A program made the position numbers and the translations under genes. The notes below the pieces were generated by a model that saw only the letters and a list, made by a program, of their open reading frames with translations, ran no database searches and was not told where the DNA came from. Of a stretch of DNA of 38,139 nucleotides, positions 22,227 through 32,351 are shown piece after piece. Source of the DNA: Planctomycetota bacterium (lineage in GTDB: Bacteria; Planctomycetota; Planctomycetia; Gemmatales; Gemmataceae); assembly GCA_021325115.1 (NCBI GenBank), contig JAJPHU010000136.1, positions 1 to 38,139 of the forward strand, in the 5' to 3' direction. Positions within the stretch are counted from its first letter, which is position 1. Each line of letters opens with the position of its first letter.

Positions 22227-23306
22227 ATGGCCGGCAGCACGTATGGACGGCAAAGCATGGTGGCAGGAGTATTGTTCCTGGCAGGTTGCGTTGGCCTGGG
22301 GGACATGTCCTTGGACACAGTGACGGCGAAATGGCCGCGCTTACGCTTTCGACAGCGGCGCAGCACCGAGAACGTGGCTGTCCAAGCCGGCAACGATATC
22401 CCGATAGTGCCGGTGCCGCCGCCGCCCATATCCGGCTCTCCGGCGAACGGCCAGCGTTCGCCGGCTGGTGAGCCGGACCCGCCAGCTGCTCGCCCCAACC
22501 AGCCGACCGACGCTGGCCGTTCGCCTGGTTCCACAACGATGCAGACGTACACAGCCCGGCAGTTGCTCCAACAGGCCGCCGAGCGCTGTGCTGCCCTCGA
22601 TTCCTACATCGTGCGCCTGACACGTCGCGAAAGTCTCAAGGGCAAGCCTGGTCCTGAGGAGATCATTGCCTTTTCCTTCCGCAAGGAGCCGTTCAGCGTT
22701 CATTTCAAATGGCTGGGCGAGACTGCCAAGGGACGCGAAGTGGTCTACGTTAAGGGGCGCTTCGACAATAAGATTCACACGAAAGTCGCGGCTGGCGATT
22801 CACTGCTGTTGCCGGCCGGGGCCCGTTTGTCGCTGTCGCCGGATAATCCGCTGGTCCGCTCGGCCAGCCGCCATCCCATCACCGATGCTGGCGTCTGCCG
22901 CTGTGTCGAATCGCTCCTTGCCCTCCTTGATGCCCAGGAGCGCGGCGATCTTCGCCAAGGCACACTGACCGTTCTCACTCCGCAGCAGCGGCCCGAATAT
23001 CCTCAGCCGGTCGAAACGCTGGAACGCCTGATTCCGCCGGGCGTCGAGCCGGAACTGCCACGCGGCGGACGCCGGCTGATGTACTTCGATCCTGATTGGC
23101 ATTTGCCGATGCTCGTCATCACCTACGATGACAAAGGCAACGAGGTCGAATATTACCGCTACGATCGGCTGATAACCCCCGTCCATCTCGACGATGATGA
23201 CTTCAACCCCGACAAGCTATGGTCCTCGGCAAGCGGGGGCAGTTATGCCCCTGGTTCTGTTACAAACCAGGGGGGTAACACGCGCCGCTCGCCTGCTCGT
23301 CGCTAA
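22227..23306 (+). CDS. DUF1571-type lipoprotein
   Basis: 359 residues. The N-terminus has a lipobox (VLFLAGC, Cys21), so the protein is probably anchored in a membrane by lipid. Residues about 72-100, rich in Pro, Ala and Gly, are encoded by an inverted repeat at 22442-22525. The main domain (about 105-330) has Y.VRLTRRESLKGKPGPEEIIAFSFRKEPFSVHFKWL and GREVVYVKG..DNK, the hallmark of DUF1571, a mostly planctomycete family of unknown function. The tail (PGSVTNQGGNTRRS) covers a further hairpin at 23248-23273. The SD GGGGAGG is well placed. Function unknown. Confidence 0.78.
   Translation: MAGSTYGRQSMVAGVLFLAGCVGLGDMSLDTVTAKWPRLRFRQRRSTENVAVQAGNDIPIVPVPPPPISGSPANGQRSPAGEPDPPAARPNQPTDAGRSPGSTTMQTYTARQLLQQAAERCAALDSYIVRLTRRESLKGKPGPEEIIAFSFRKEPFSVHFKWLGETAKGREVVYVKGRFDNKIHTKVAAGDSLLLPAGARLSLSPDNPLVRSASRHPITDAGVCRCVESLLALLDAQERGDLRQGTLTVLTPQQRPEYPQPVETLERLIPPGVEPELPRGGRRLMYFDPDWHLPMLVITYDDKGNEVEYYRYDRLITPVHLDDDDFNPDKLWSSASGGSYAPGSVTNQGGNTRRSPARR
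22442..22525. repeat. Inverted repeat with 28-base arms inside the DUF1571 gene
   Basis: Arms 22442-22469 and 22498-22525 match at 25 of 28 positions around a 28-base loop; the first 16 (GGCGAACGGCCAGCGT) are exact. It is related to the palindrome at 20981-21044 (shared CGAACGGC and GCCGG cores) and is read in frame as a flexible linker between the lipobox and the domain. Confidence 0.75.
23248..23273 (+). repeat. Hairpin within the 3' end of the DUF1571 gene
   Basis: CCCCTGGTT (23248-23256) and AACCAGGGG (23265-23273) form a perfect 9-base stem with an 8-base loop. It is coding for the last residues of the protein and could also attenuate transcription. Confidence 0.5.
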
Positions 23307-23327
23307 GGGGTACTGTTTCCGCGTTGA

Positions 23328-23594
23328 ATGAGGCGGTTTTTCGCAGGCTTAGCCTTTGCGAGTTTGTGCGGCTGCTGCAACCCGTCGGCCGGGCCGGCGA
23401 CACTGACCTTTCTCGGCGTCCAGAATCTCGATGCGGTGCGGCAGGCGCTGGAGTCGGCCAGGCAGCAGAACGCGGGCCGTGGATCCATCGATGAGGTGGT
23501 CGACACCCGGCCAGAGGAAGGGCGCGGCTACCTGCTCGACTTGGCGACCGCGGGTCTGCTCCGCGTGGAGACCCGCGAGCTGTACGAGGCGTAG
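23328..23594 (+). CDS. Small predicted lipoprotein, unknown
   Basis: 88 residues. A short Arg-led hydrophobic N-terminus ending in SLCGCC suggests a lipoprotein signal with Cys16 as the anchored residue. The rest (LTFLGVQNLDAVRQALESARQQNAG, then EEGRGYLLDLATAGLLRVETREL) looks soluble and helical; no family is recognised. It starts 21 bases after the DUF1571 gene, in the same direction, and probably shares its transcript. There is no clear ribosome site, so the start is uncertain. Confidence 0.5.
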   Translation: MRRFFAGLAFASLCGCCNPSAGPATLTFLGVQNLDAVRQALESARQQNAGRGSIDEVVDTRPEEGRGYLLDLATAGLLRVETRELYEA

Positions 23595-23776
23595 CCGCGG
23601 CTCGCAGATTGCCCGCTCGCTTTCCTAGGCTAAGAGATGCGCCGCTTAACCAGGTGCTGCAGTGAACTGGGGTTGCATTCTGTTCTTCGGGTTATCATGT
23701 TACTCCAGCGGCCCCAGCTGCTGAGCTTGGGTGTTATACAGACGAACTCGACATGAAAATAGAGGAGACGGTAGCT

Positions 23777-24580
23777 ATGGCGACATTCGAGGAGATCAAG
23801 GCGAGGCAGCAAATTACGTGGGGTAGCGGCGACTACGCCAAGATCGCGTGGATCACCGTCCCGCTCGCCGACTCGCTGGTTGAGGCGGTGGACTTGCGCC
23901 CCGGCTCCAGGGCGCTGGACGTCGCCACCGGCACCGGGCACGTTGCGCTTGCTGCGGCGCGTCGCTTCTGTGTCGCAGTCGGAGTCGATTACGTCCCCAC
24001 CCTGCTCGAAGTGGCCCGACGTCGGGCTGCCGCTGAGGGTCTGGAGGTCACCTTTGTGGAGGGAGATGCGGAGAACCTCCCGTGCTCCGATGGCGACTTC
24101 GACTACGTGTTGTCGGCGATCGGCGCGATGTTCGCCCCGAACCAAGAGCAGACGGCGCATGAGTTGTTACGAGCCACGCGCTCGGGCGGAACGATCGGCA
24201 TGATCAACTGGACACCGACCGGATTCATTGGCGAGCTGTTCAAGACCATCGCCAAGCACGTCCCTCCGCCGTTTGAACTGAAACCAGCTGCGCTCTGGGG
24301 GAGCGAGGAACGGGTGCGCGAGTTGTTCGGCGACGGCGTGTCGAGCCTCATTTTCAGGACCAGCAAGCTGCGCCAGCGGTATCTGTCCCCCGAGCACTAC
24401 GCCGACTTCTTCCTCACGTGGTACGGCCCGACGCTCAAAGCCGCCGAGTCTTTGACGAAGCCTGCACGCGAGGCGTTTCGCGCCGACCTGATCGCAGTCG
24501 CGAATCGATTCAACAACGCCACCGATGAAACCGCCGTGCTCGACTCGGACTACATGATCGTCATCGCGACCAAGAAGTAG
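23777..24580 (+). CDS. Class I SAM-dependent methyltransferase
   Basis: 267 residues. Motif I is ALDVATGTGHVALAAA near 50-65, followed by GVDYVPTLLEVARRRA (acidic motif II end) and VEGDAENLPCSDGDFDYVLSAIGAMF (motifs III/IV), as in methyltransferase type 11 / UbiE-like enzymes. The substrate cannot be inferred. I prefer the ATG at 23777, which has GAGGAGA at 23761-23767; the ATG at 23753 adds eight residues. It is followed immediately by a transposase remnant, so it may have been acquired or moved with mobile DNA, which is inference. Confidence 0.85.
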   Translation: MATFEEIKARQQITWGSGDYAKIAWITVPLADSLVEAVDLRPGSRALDVATGTGHVALAAARRFCVAVGVDYVPTLLEVARRRAAAEGLEVTFVEGDAENLPCSDGDFDYVLSAIGAMFAPNQEQTAHELLRATRSGGTIGMINWTPTGFIGELFKTIAKHVPPPFELKPAALWGSEERVRELFGDGVSSLIFRTSKLRQRYLSPEHYADFFLTWYGPTLKAAESLTKPAREAFRADLIAVANRFNNATDETAVLDSDYMIVIATKK

Positions 24581-24598
24581 ACGCGACTGCGCACGACG

Positions 24599-24841
24599 CG
24601 TTTTGCCGACCCGAGCACGCAACGGATGATTCGCTCCGAGTTAGCGTTGATCGATGCCTATGACGCGCAGATCGCCGCCATCGAACTGCGCCTCAAGCGC
24701 AGCGCCAGGGTTGACGATCCGGTGACGTTCGGGTCCGTGCAGAGCGTGCCGGGGAGCGGGCCGATCCGGGGACTGATTCTGCTCTACGAAGTGGACCAGA
24801 TCGGGCGTTTCCCCGAAGTCGGGAACTTCTTGTCTTGCTGC
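24599..24841 (+). pseudogene. IS110-family transposase remnant (C-terminal Transposase_20 region)
   Basis: The frame encodes FADPSTQR.., LALIDAYDAQIAAIELRLKR, then SVQSVPGSGPIRGLILLYEV and IGRFPEVGNFLS. This is the helix-hairpin-helix (PGIGP) part of IS110/IS1111 transposases, where the usual text is ..siPGiGpi.al.ll.Ei..i.RFp.v..f.SY. After about 24841 the similarity is lost, and the N-terminal RuvC-like DEDD domain is absent. The frame runs open to 25156 but with no recognisable content. It is a decayed fragment, not an active element; no ends were seen. Confidence 0.72.
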
Positions 24842-25288
24842 ATAGCTCTTCCTTTGGGACACCGATCCCATCGGCCACGCTGCGGCCCGACCACCGCGTC
24901 AAAGACTAAACTGGCCGATGCGGCCTGGACTGGAAATAAACCCTGGCCGAGGGACTCGATTCTCTCGGCCGACGCTAGCCGAAGCCGCGAATCCTCCGAG
25001 ATCGAGCGATTCATTTTGCGTGACCGTTCTGGTCGGCACGGAGAAGTTTCTGAGCCGTCGCTCTTGCGGCAACGGCCGCTTCATCGGCAGGTAAAGCGCC
25101 CTGATCTCGTAAAAGCTGTTTGGTGCCGCTCGCATGAAGGAAACACTGTGTCCTGAACTACGCCGGTGTTGCGTGAGCGAAGGTCGCGAAGCTCAGACAG
25201 GATTGAATATATATAAATATTTAGTTAGTAACGACGTAGACACTCTCTATCTTTTATCCAAGTCGGCGGGGATATAAGACGGTTCGGC
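24842..25288. other. Gap after the transposase remnant, no supported gene
   Basis: Continuation of the open frame is not recognisable as protein. Positions about 25200-25225 are strikingly AT-rich (TATATATAAATATTTAG) against the GC-rich background, as often at the scar of a mobile element or at a promoter. Confidence 0.45.
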
Positions 25289-25687
25289 CTATGCCCCGCT
25301 CAATCGATGCAACAGCCCTTCGACCTCCCGCTGCCACTTGGCCAAATCCTCTGACTCTGCCCACAACTCCTTCAACTCGGAATCCTTGAGAATCCGCTTG
25401 ACGACCAACCGCGCCTTTTTGACCAGAACGGGCTTCGGCGCCTTCTTACCGACGAGCCAGGAGGAGACTTCGTCCGGAAGCTTGACAGCCGGCTTGCCGA
25501 TCAAGGCAGCCACGACCTCGGCGGCAGCGATGCCCATCGAGGCCTCGGACACCTCCAGATAATCATCGGCTTCCAGGACTGTGTCAAACGCTTCGGAGAT
25601 TGGCTCGGTGTCCTCTGCACATTCCAACTCACTGACCCAATCCAGTGCGTCTTCATTGTCGAAGCTCCCATGCGCCCAGGCAACCAT
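25289..25687 (-). CDS. DUF4259 domain protein
   Basis: 132 residues. The start MVAWAHGSFDNEDALDWVSEL matches DUF4259 (which begins MGAWG.G.FDND.A.DW), as does the later AAAEVVAALIGKPA. Function of the family is unknown; members are small, soluble and scattered near toxin or immunity-type genes in many bacteria. I chose the ATG at 25685-25687, with AGGAGG just upstream; the frame extends 16 codons further without family likeness. The C-terminal half is helical and Lys-rich. Confidence 0.82.
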   Translation of the reverse strand: MVAWAHGSFDNEDALDWVSELECAEDTEPISEAFDTVLEADDYLEVSEASMGIAAAEVVAALIGKPAVKLPDEVSSWLVGKKAPKPVLVKKARLVVKRILKDSELKELWAESEDLAKWQREVEGLLHRLSGA

Positions 25688-26053
25688 CGGCGATCCTCCT
25701 GTGGCCGAGCTTGTTATTAGCTTGCGCCTGCGCAAACTATACTATGGTCAAGCCGTCCGGCGGGAAGTCCCGCTCAAGATGTCTGACAGATTGACCTTAT
25801 TTTCCATTTCCGTCAATCGGACCGCGCAAGCTATCCCCCGAATGAACCTCACTCCTACCTTCCTTCTCAGCCGTTCTTCGTCAATCGTCCAGCGGGCTTT
25901 TTACTCCCTGTCCGCCCCGGTTCAAAACATGCGTGGAGATCAGCGTCGTACTCACGTCCTCCTAACTCAGCAGTCGCTTCCACATCTTCGCATCTGCCGG
26001 GGCCAGGCGCGTTGAACACCGCGGGGTCGAATGCGGAACGCTGAAGTAAACTT
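25688..26053. other. Gap of 366 bases between two minus-strand genes
   Basis: Frames exist on both strands, but none resembles a known family or has a good start site. Nothing else is seen. Confidence 0.45.
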
Positions 26054-26683
26054 CTACAAATGATTCTCCAAAAACAGCGCCTTGCGCACAAGCTCCTCAA
26101 TCTCGCGCACGTTGTCGATGCCCAGGAAACCATGAGCTTGGATGTTGGTTATTCTCCCTCCGCGGTTCGTACGACGCCACTGAGTTATTTCCTCGAACAC
26201 CAGATCGCCGCTGCCATCGGCGTTTTCCCTGCGAAACATCTTCGTTAGGGCCGCCGGATGATAGGAACGAACTTCCACACTTTTGAACGCACCCGCCTCG
26301 AAAAGGACCGCCCGGCGATCGGTTAACGCATAACAAGTGCGTTTGGCCTTGCGTCGAGCCCAGAAAGGCGAGCTAAGCATACCCAAGCCGACCAAGATAA
26401 ATGGGATACCCATTAGCGGGAAGCAGGCACGGAAGAGAATTCCTGGCCCTGCCGGGGCGCCAGCATTGCCCCATACCATCCAAGTTGCCATCCCTGTCCA
26501 AAAGAGGGCAAATGCTGTCCACGGGATGCCAAATAAGACGACGGGAAGGGCCTGGCGAACGAAGCGGCCGGGACGGGGTTGGCCGACCCACAGCAGTTGT
26601 TCGCCGTCTTTCAACTCCGAACGAACACGCTCATCCAACTCGTCTGGAAGCCTGCTGTCGCCATAGAGAAACGGTTCGCTCAT
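26054..26683 (-). CDS. Membrane protein with PH-like domain
   Basis: 209 residues. The N-terminus has LKDGEQLLWVGQPRPGRF, the usual entry of bacterial PH-domain membrane proteins, then two membrane helices (about 46-72 and 85-108) with FWARRKAKRTCYALTDRRAVLFE after them. The remaining part, a beta-rich PH-like domain, includes VEVRSYHPAALTKM and DLVFEEITQW. The ATG at 26681-26683 begins MSEPFLYGD; an upstream in-frame Met would add ten unlikely residues. No function is known. Confidence 0.7.
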   Translation of the reverse strand: MSEPFLYGDSRLPDELDERVRSELKDGEQLLWVGQPRPGRFVRQALPVVLFGIPWTAFALFWTGMATWMVWGNAGAPAGPGILFRACFPLMGIPFILVGLGMLSSPFWARRKAKRTCYALTDRRAVLFEAGAFKSVEVRSYHPAALTKMFRRENADGSGDLVFEEITQWRRTNRGGRITNIQAHGFLGIDNVREIEELVRKALFLENHL

Positions 26684-26817
26684 GTCATGACTCCAGCTAC
26701 TCCCAAGTCGCAATGTAGCCTTCCGGGACTTACATAAATACAGCCGTCAGTTGCATGGGACTTACTCCCGTGACCCTCCCCATGTTACGGCTTCTCCAGG
26801 GTATCAGCTTCCGTTGC

Positions 26818-26823
26818 TATAAT
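26818..26823 (+). promoter_or_regulatory. Possible -10 box of the Hsp70-like gene
   Basis: Perfect TATAAT (context TTGCTATAATCAAC) 61 bases before the GTG start. A -35 box is not evident. Confidence 0.4.
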
Positions 26824-26883
26824 CAACAAAGTTAACGGGTCCTTACAGACTCTGGAAGCGTTGTTTGTCGGCAGGAGGAAAAC

Positions 26884-28710
<1,827 letters not shown>

Positions 28711-28721
28711 GAGAGTGAGAT

Positions 28722-28772
28722 ACCAGCCCGAAACGTAAGCGAGGACAGTCCTCGCTTACGCTTCGGGCTGGT
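28722..28772. terminator. Near-perfect 51-base palindrome after the Hsp70-like gene
   Basis: Arms 28722-28746 and 28748-28772 match at 24 of 25 positions around a single central base. Arms begin ACCAGCCCGAA and carry the CGTAAGCGAGG motif seen elsewhere. Lying 12 bases after the stop, it can serve as a terminator, and because the sequence is repeated elsewhere it is also probably a copy of a dispersed element. No T run follows. Confidence 0.7.
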
Positions 28773-29084
28773 GGAGAAAGCGAATCTAATCCTGCTTTTC
28801 GGGCAGTGGCGGAACTCTGTGTGTGACCTCAAATATAGCGGATTTCCGCGTTGATGCGTTCACAATTCCTTCGAAACTTTCGGCGCCGCTGGCGCAGGAG
28901 TGGCATCACCATGAGCGCCGCAAAGGATGAAAATACTCCCAGCAGCGAGAAAGAAGGATCGTCAGAATCAGCCAGGCCGCGATTCGCAATTTGGTCGTGG
29001 ACTTGGTTGTCAACACTCCTGCTGAGTGAGTAGAGTTCTATAATACGCGAAACACTTTCCCAGTCTGGCCGGGAGGTTCGCGTA
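28773..29084. other. Gap of about 310 bases before the pectate lyase
   Basis: No convincing gene. A 60-codon + frame (28851-29033) and an overlapping minus-strand frame lack family likeness. A perfect TATAAT at 29039-29044 (context GTTCTATAATACGCG) may be the -10 box for the pectate lyase gene. Confidence 0.45.
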
Positions 29085-30170
29085 ATGAGACCGATGCTTG
29101 TTCCCAGGTGCGCCGCCGTCTTCAGCATCGTGCTGCTGTTGTTCGTGCGTGTTTCTCCTTGTGTTGCAGCCAAGGGCGGGCCGTATCGTTACCTCAACAA
29201 GCCCGATGCCTGGTTCAGTGGTGATGAGGCCCAACGGATTACCGAGAACATTCTATCGTTCCAGGCCGACGCTGGCGGTTGGCCCAAGAACATTGACACC
29301 ACCGCCGCGCCCTATCGCGGTGAACGTTCGCAGCTGCAACCGACTTTCGATAACGGCGCCACCACCGACGAATTACGCTTTCTGGCCCGCGTCTACAAGG
29401 CTACCCAAGACCGGCGCTGCCGAACTGCCGTCGAAAAAGGGATTGATTATATCCTCAAAGCGCAGTATCCGAGCGGCGGTTGGCCGCAATATTATCCACC
29501 GCCGCGCGGCTACCACCGCCACATCACCTTCAACGATGAGGCAATGGTCCGCTTGATGGGCTTTCTGCGCGAAACATACACCTCAGATCTCTATGCTTTC
29601 CTTGGTGCCGATCGGCGTGCAGCGGCACGGCGGGCCTTTGAACGTGGCATCGACTGCATCCTTAAATGTCAGATCAACGTGAACGGCAAGCTCACCGTTT
29701 GGTGCGCCCAGCATGATGAGAAAGATTACCGGCCGCGCCCGGGCCGAACCTTTGAGCTGGTCAGCCTCAGCGGCGCGGAGTCGGTGGGTATCGTACGACT
29801 GCTGATGAGCCTGGAGAAGCCGAGTCCTGAAGTGGTCCAGGCCGTGGAAAGTGCGATCGCCTGGTTCGAGTCCGTCCAGCTCAAGGGAATCCGTGTCGTC
29901 TTGGAGAAAGATGACAAATCGCCTAAAGGAATAAACAAAGTAGTTATCAAAGACCCTTCGGCACCGCCGATGTGGGCACGCTTTTATGAGATCGGCACCA
30001 ACAAGCCGATCTTCGCCGATCGCGACGGCGTGGTCAAATACAACTTGGCCGACATCGGTTACGAGCGGCGCAACGGCTACGCCTGGCTGGGCTACTGGCC
30101 ACGAAAACTGCTGGACCAAGAATACCCGGCCTGGAAAAAGAAACACGTAAAGTCCGAGCCGCGACCGTAA
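29085..30170 (+). CDS. Secreted pectate lyase, PL10 (PelA) type
   Basis: 361 residues with a signal peptide (RCAAVFSIVLLLFVRVSPCVAA). Pectate lyases cleave polygalacturonate by beta-elimination. PL10 markers are SFQADAGGWPKNID near 54-67, TFDNGATTDELRFLARV, KAQYPSGGWPQYYPP, RHITFNDEAMVRLMGFL, LTVWCAQHDEKDYRPRPGRTFELVSLSGAES, and PMWARFYEIGTNKPIFADRDG. The ATG at 29085 follows GGGAGG at 29069-29074. It would act outside the cytoplasm, consistent with a planctomycete that degrades plant or algal polysaccharide. An AraC regulator follows 36 bases later and might control it. Confidence 0.9.
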   Translation: MRPMLVPRCAAVFSIVLLLFVRVSPCVAAKGGPYRYLNKPDAWFSGDEAQRITENILSFQADAGGWPKNIDTTAAPYRGERSQLQPTFDNGATTDELRFLARVYKATQDRRCRTAVEKGIDYILKAQYPSGGWPQYYPPPRGYHRHITFNDEAMVRLMGFLRETYTSDLYAFLGADRRAAARRAFERGIDCILKCQINVNGKLTVWCAQHDEKDYRPRPGRTFELVSLSGAESVGIVRLLMSLEKPSPEVVQAVESAIAWFESVQLKGIRVVLEKDDKSPKGINKVVIKDPSAPPMWARFYEIGTNKPIFADRDGVVKYNLADIGYERRNGYAWLGYWPRKLLDQEYPAWKKKHVKSEPRP

Positions 30171-30206
30171 GGGAACGGTTGACGAGATCAGCCCGGAGAT
30201 GCCGTC

Positions 30207-31070
30207 GTGGAACACGCCTACCAACGCCGACCTGTTGATGTTGCTCTTCCTGCTCATGGCGTTTTCGTGCTGGAAAGCTATCACGCCCCTGATTTCCGCA
30301 TGACCGCCCAGTGCCACGATTTCCTGGAAATCTTCTACGTCCTCAAGGGCACGGGGATATTCCGCATCGATGGGCAACGGCACTCGGCCCGCCACGGCGA
30401 CATCCTCATCGTGCCGGCCCGGCATGTCCACGTCATCGAGGATGATCCGACCGAGCCATTGGCGTTGTACGGTATCTGCATCGCTCCGCTGGTGTGGCAG
30501 CATGAGCCGGCACTGTTGGAGCATTTGCCGGCCGGACGGTTGCCGGCCAGCAAACTGTTGGCGGCGCGGGTACGATCCGATTTGCGGCAACTGTTGTTCG
30601 AACAGACGCAAGCGCGGCCGGGACGATGTACCCTGATCCTGGGATTGGCGCTGCAATTGCTGGCGCGCTTGGCGCGGAGCAACCTGGATGCGGCCTCGCC
30701 TGCCTCCGTAGCCAACGTCTCGATTTCGGACCATCGTCAGGCAGTGGCGCGCTACATCGCCGATCTGTCGCATCGCTTTTTCGAGGACACAGATCTAGAC
30801 CATGTGGCAGCCGAGTTAGGCATGAGCCGGCGGCGCTTTACGCACCTGTTTCGCCTGGCCGCCGGCGCCTCGTGGAATGTCTATCTGACGCGGCTCCGCA
30901 TGGATTACGCCTGTCAGCTCCTCCGCGATACCTCACGTAGCATCCCCGCCATCGCTTTCGAGACCGGCTACGAAGATCTGTCGAGCTTCTATCGCGCCTT
31001 CAAACGGGAAAAAGGACTGCCGCCGCGCGCCTGGCGTGAGCAATACACCAACCGAAAAGCGAGACGTTGA
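30207..31070 (+). CDS. AraC family transcriptional regulator
   Basis: 287 residues starting GTG. The N-terminal cupin-type domain has CHDFLEIFYVLKGTGIFRIDGQRHSARHGDILIVPARHVHVI, which would sense a ligand such as a sugar. The C-terminal ~100 residues hold the two helix-turn-helix motifs: DTDLDHVAAELGMSRRRFTHLFRLAAGASWNVYLTRLRMD and then IPAIAFETGYEDLSSFYRAFKREKGLPPRAWR. It follows the pectate lyase in the same direction and probably regulates polysaccharide use; that link is inference. Confidence 0.92.
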   Translation: MEHAYQRRPVDVALPAHGVFVLESYHAPDFRMTAQCHDFLEIFYVLKGTGIFRIDGQRHSARHGDILIVPARHVHVIEDDPTEPLALYGICIAPLVWQHEPALLEHLPAGRLPASKLLAARVRSDLRQLLFEQTQARPGRCTLILGLALQLLARLARSNLDAASPASVANVSISDHRQAVARYIADLSHRFFEDTDLDHVAAELGMSRRRFTHLFRLAAGASWNVYLTRLRMDYACQLLRDTSRSIPAIAFETGYEDLSSFYRAFKREKGLPPRAWREQYTNRKARR

Positions 31071-31309
31071 GAGCATTGCCCGATTCGCAAATTCCGATTG
31101 CCTGATTTGCCAAGACAGCACCAGCGGCAAACGTTACCCTATCTGCTAGTATTCTTGACTCGAAATAGGTCCAAATTGACGGCGCAAGGCGAACGACGGG
31201 CGGATGCTGACTGTTCGCCAAAGCAAAGGGCGTATCCGAGCGCGGCGCTGTTCGGCCCGCGCCGTGACATTGTTGTCTACTTTCGTGCTTCTTGGGAGGT
31301 GCCTCGATC

Positions 31310-32272
31310 ATGAAATTGTCCACTCATACTCCGCGATCCTGTCGCGGATTTACCTTGATCGAATTGCTGGTGGTGATTGCTATCATTGCCATCCTGATTG
31401 GTCTGCTCTTGCCGGCGGTGCAGAAAGTGCGCGAAGCCGCCGCACGCGCGCAATGCCAGAACAACCTTAAGCAACTCGGCTTGGCCGTGCATAACTGCAA
31501 CGATACCTATGCCAAATTGCCGCCTGCTTGCGGCTGGTTCAACTCTACCAATACACCGCAGAATAACTCCAGCTATGGCACGGTTCTCGTCCACCTGCTA
31601 CCTTTCCTCGAACAACAAAACCTTTATAATCTCTCGCTGACGAGCTACAATGGCGTCACCGCCTATATGCCTTGTCTGGTCTCCGCCGTGTATTCCACGC
31701 CGGTCAAGGTCTTTCAATGTCCTTCCGATCCCAGCATGAGCAATGGCTATCCCCAAGGCATGAGCGAAGGCGGCTCCTCCTATTGTGGCAATTTTCTGGC
31801 CTTCGGAACTGTTGGGGACTTGCTCACGGGAAAGGGCTGGAACTGGTTCGGCGCTAATCGCATTCCGGCGACTTTTAGCGATGGCACCAGCAACACCATT
31901 ATCTTCACGGAGAAATACGCCCGCTGTGAATATCCGCCCGCCAAGCGGACCGGCGGCGGCAACATGTGGACACATAACAACTACAATTCAGGACAATCCT
32001 GGTGGTCGATCACCATGACCCCGGATTTCCTCAAATACAATCCACAATGCTATGGCCCGCAACCAGGCAACCTGTTCCAACTCGGTCCCAAGCCGTTCAT
32101 GGGCACGGGCGGCATCTGTGATTTTTCCCGCGCCTCTACCGGGCACACTGGCGGCATTAATGTCGGCCTGACCGATGGTAGCGTCCGCATCGTCGCCCAG
32201 GGGGTTTCTTATCTAACGTGGTGGTATGCCTTCACGCCCAACGGCGGCGAGCCGATGCCTGCCGACTGGTAA
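31310..32272 (+). CDS. DUF1559 protein with type II pseudopilin-like N-terminus
   Basis: 320 residues. The prepilin-type signal is [27 protein letters not shown], with cleavage after Gly13, Phe14 as first mature residue and Glu18 at mature position 5, as in type II/IV pilins. [11 protein letters not shown] and the C-terminal [18 protein letters not shown] (the H..G...DGS motif) are DUF1559 features. This family is hugely expanded in planctomycetes; function is unknown. The ATG at 31310 is supported by GGAGG at 31295-31299. Most members are lone genes, as here. Confidence 0.92.
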   Translation: MKLSTHTPRSCRGFTLIELLVVIAIIAILIGLLLPAVQKVREAAARAQCQNNLKQLGLAVHNCNDTYAKLPPACGWFNSTNTPQNNSSYGTVLVHLLPFLEQQNLYNLSLTSYNGVTAYMPCLVSAVYSTPVKVFQCPSDPSMSNGYPQGMSEGGSSYCGNFLAFGTVGDLLTGKGWNWFGANRIPATFSDGTSNTIIFTEKYARCEYPPAKRTGGGNMWTHNNYNSGQSWWSITMTPDFLKYNPQCYGPQPGNLFQLGPKPFMGTGGICDFSRASTGHTGGINVGLTDGSVRIVAQGVSYLTWWYAFTPNGGEPMPADW

Positions 32273-32288
32273 CACGGCAAAACGCAAG

Positions 32289-32334
32289 CGAGGAGTGAGG
32301 AGAGGTTTTTTCCTCCTCACTCCGCACTCCTCAC
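32289..32334. repeat. Inverted repeat between the DUF1559 gene and pyrD
   Basis: GAGTGAGGAG on the left (about 32293-32302) pairs with CTCCTCACTC on the right (about 32312-32321) around a loop holding a T6 run, and the outer parts repeat the same AG/TC pattern less exactly. It could be a terminator for the DUF1559 gene, or a leader structure for pyrD. A CGCAAGCGAGG motif at its left edge resembles the dispersed motif. Confidence 0.4.
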
Positions 32335-32338
32335 TTTG

Positions 32339-32344
32339 TATAAT
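32339..32344 (+). promoter_or_regulatory. -10 box immediately before pyrD
   Basis: TATAAT ends 7 bases before the pyrD ATG at 32352, so transcription would begin at or within a base or two of the start codon. Its -35 region is weak. If real, the pyrD mRNA would be leaderless. Confidence 0.5.
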
Positions 32345-32351
32345 CGGCGGG

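Noticed and set aside
21964-22623. 660-base upstream extension of the ChbG-like frame on the minus strand
   Set aside because: The family begins at the ATG at 21963; the extension overlaps the divergent DUF1571 gene and is Arg/Pro-rich with no likeness.
28829-29173. Minus-strand frame with hydrophobic segment followed by RQRRRK, resembling a PEP-CTERM-type anchor
   Set aside because: No PEP-like motif, no signal peptide, and its N-terminal part overlaps the pectate lyase start; too weak.
29583-30773. 396-codon minus-strand frame
   Set aside because: It lies antisense to the well-supported pectate lyase and AraC genes; long antisense frames are common in GC-rich DNA.
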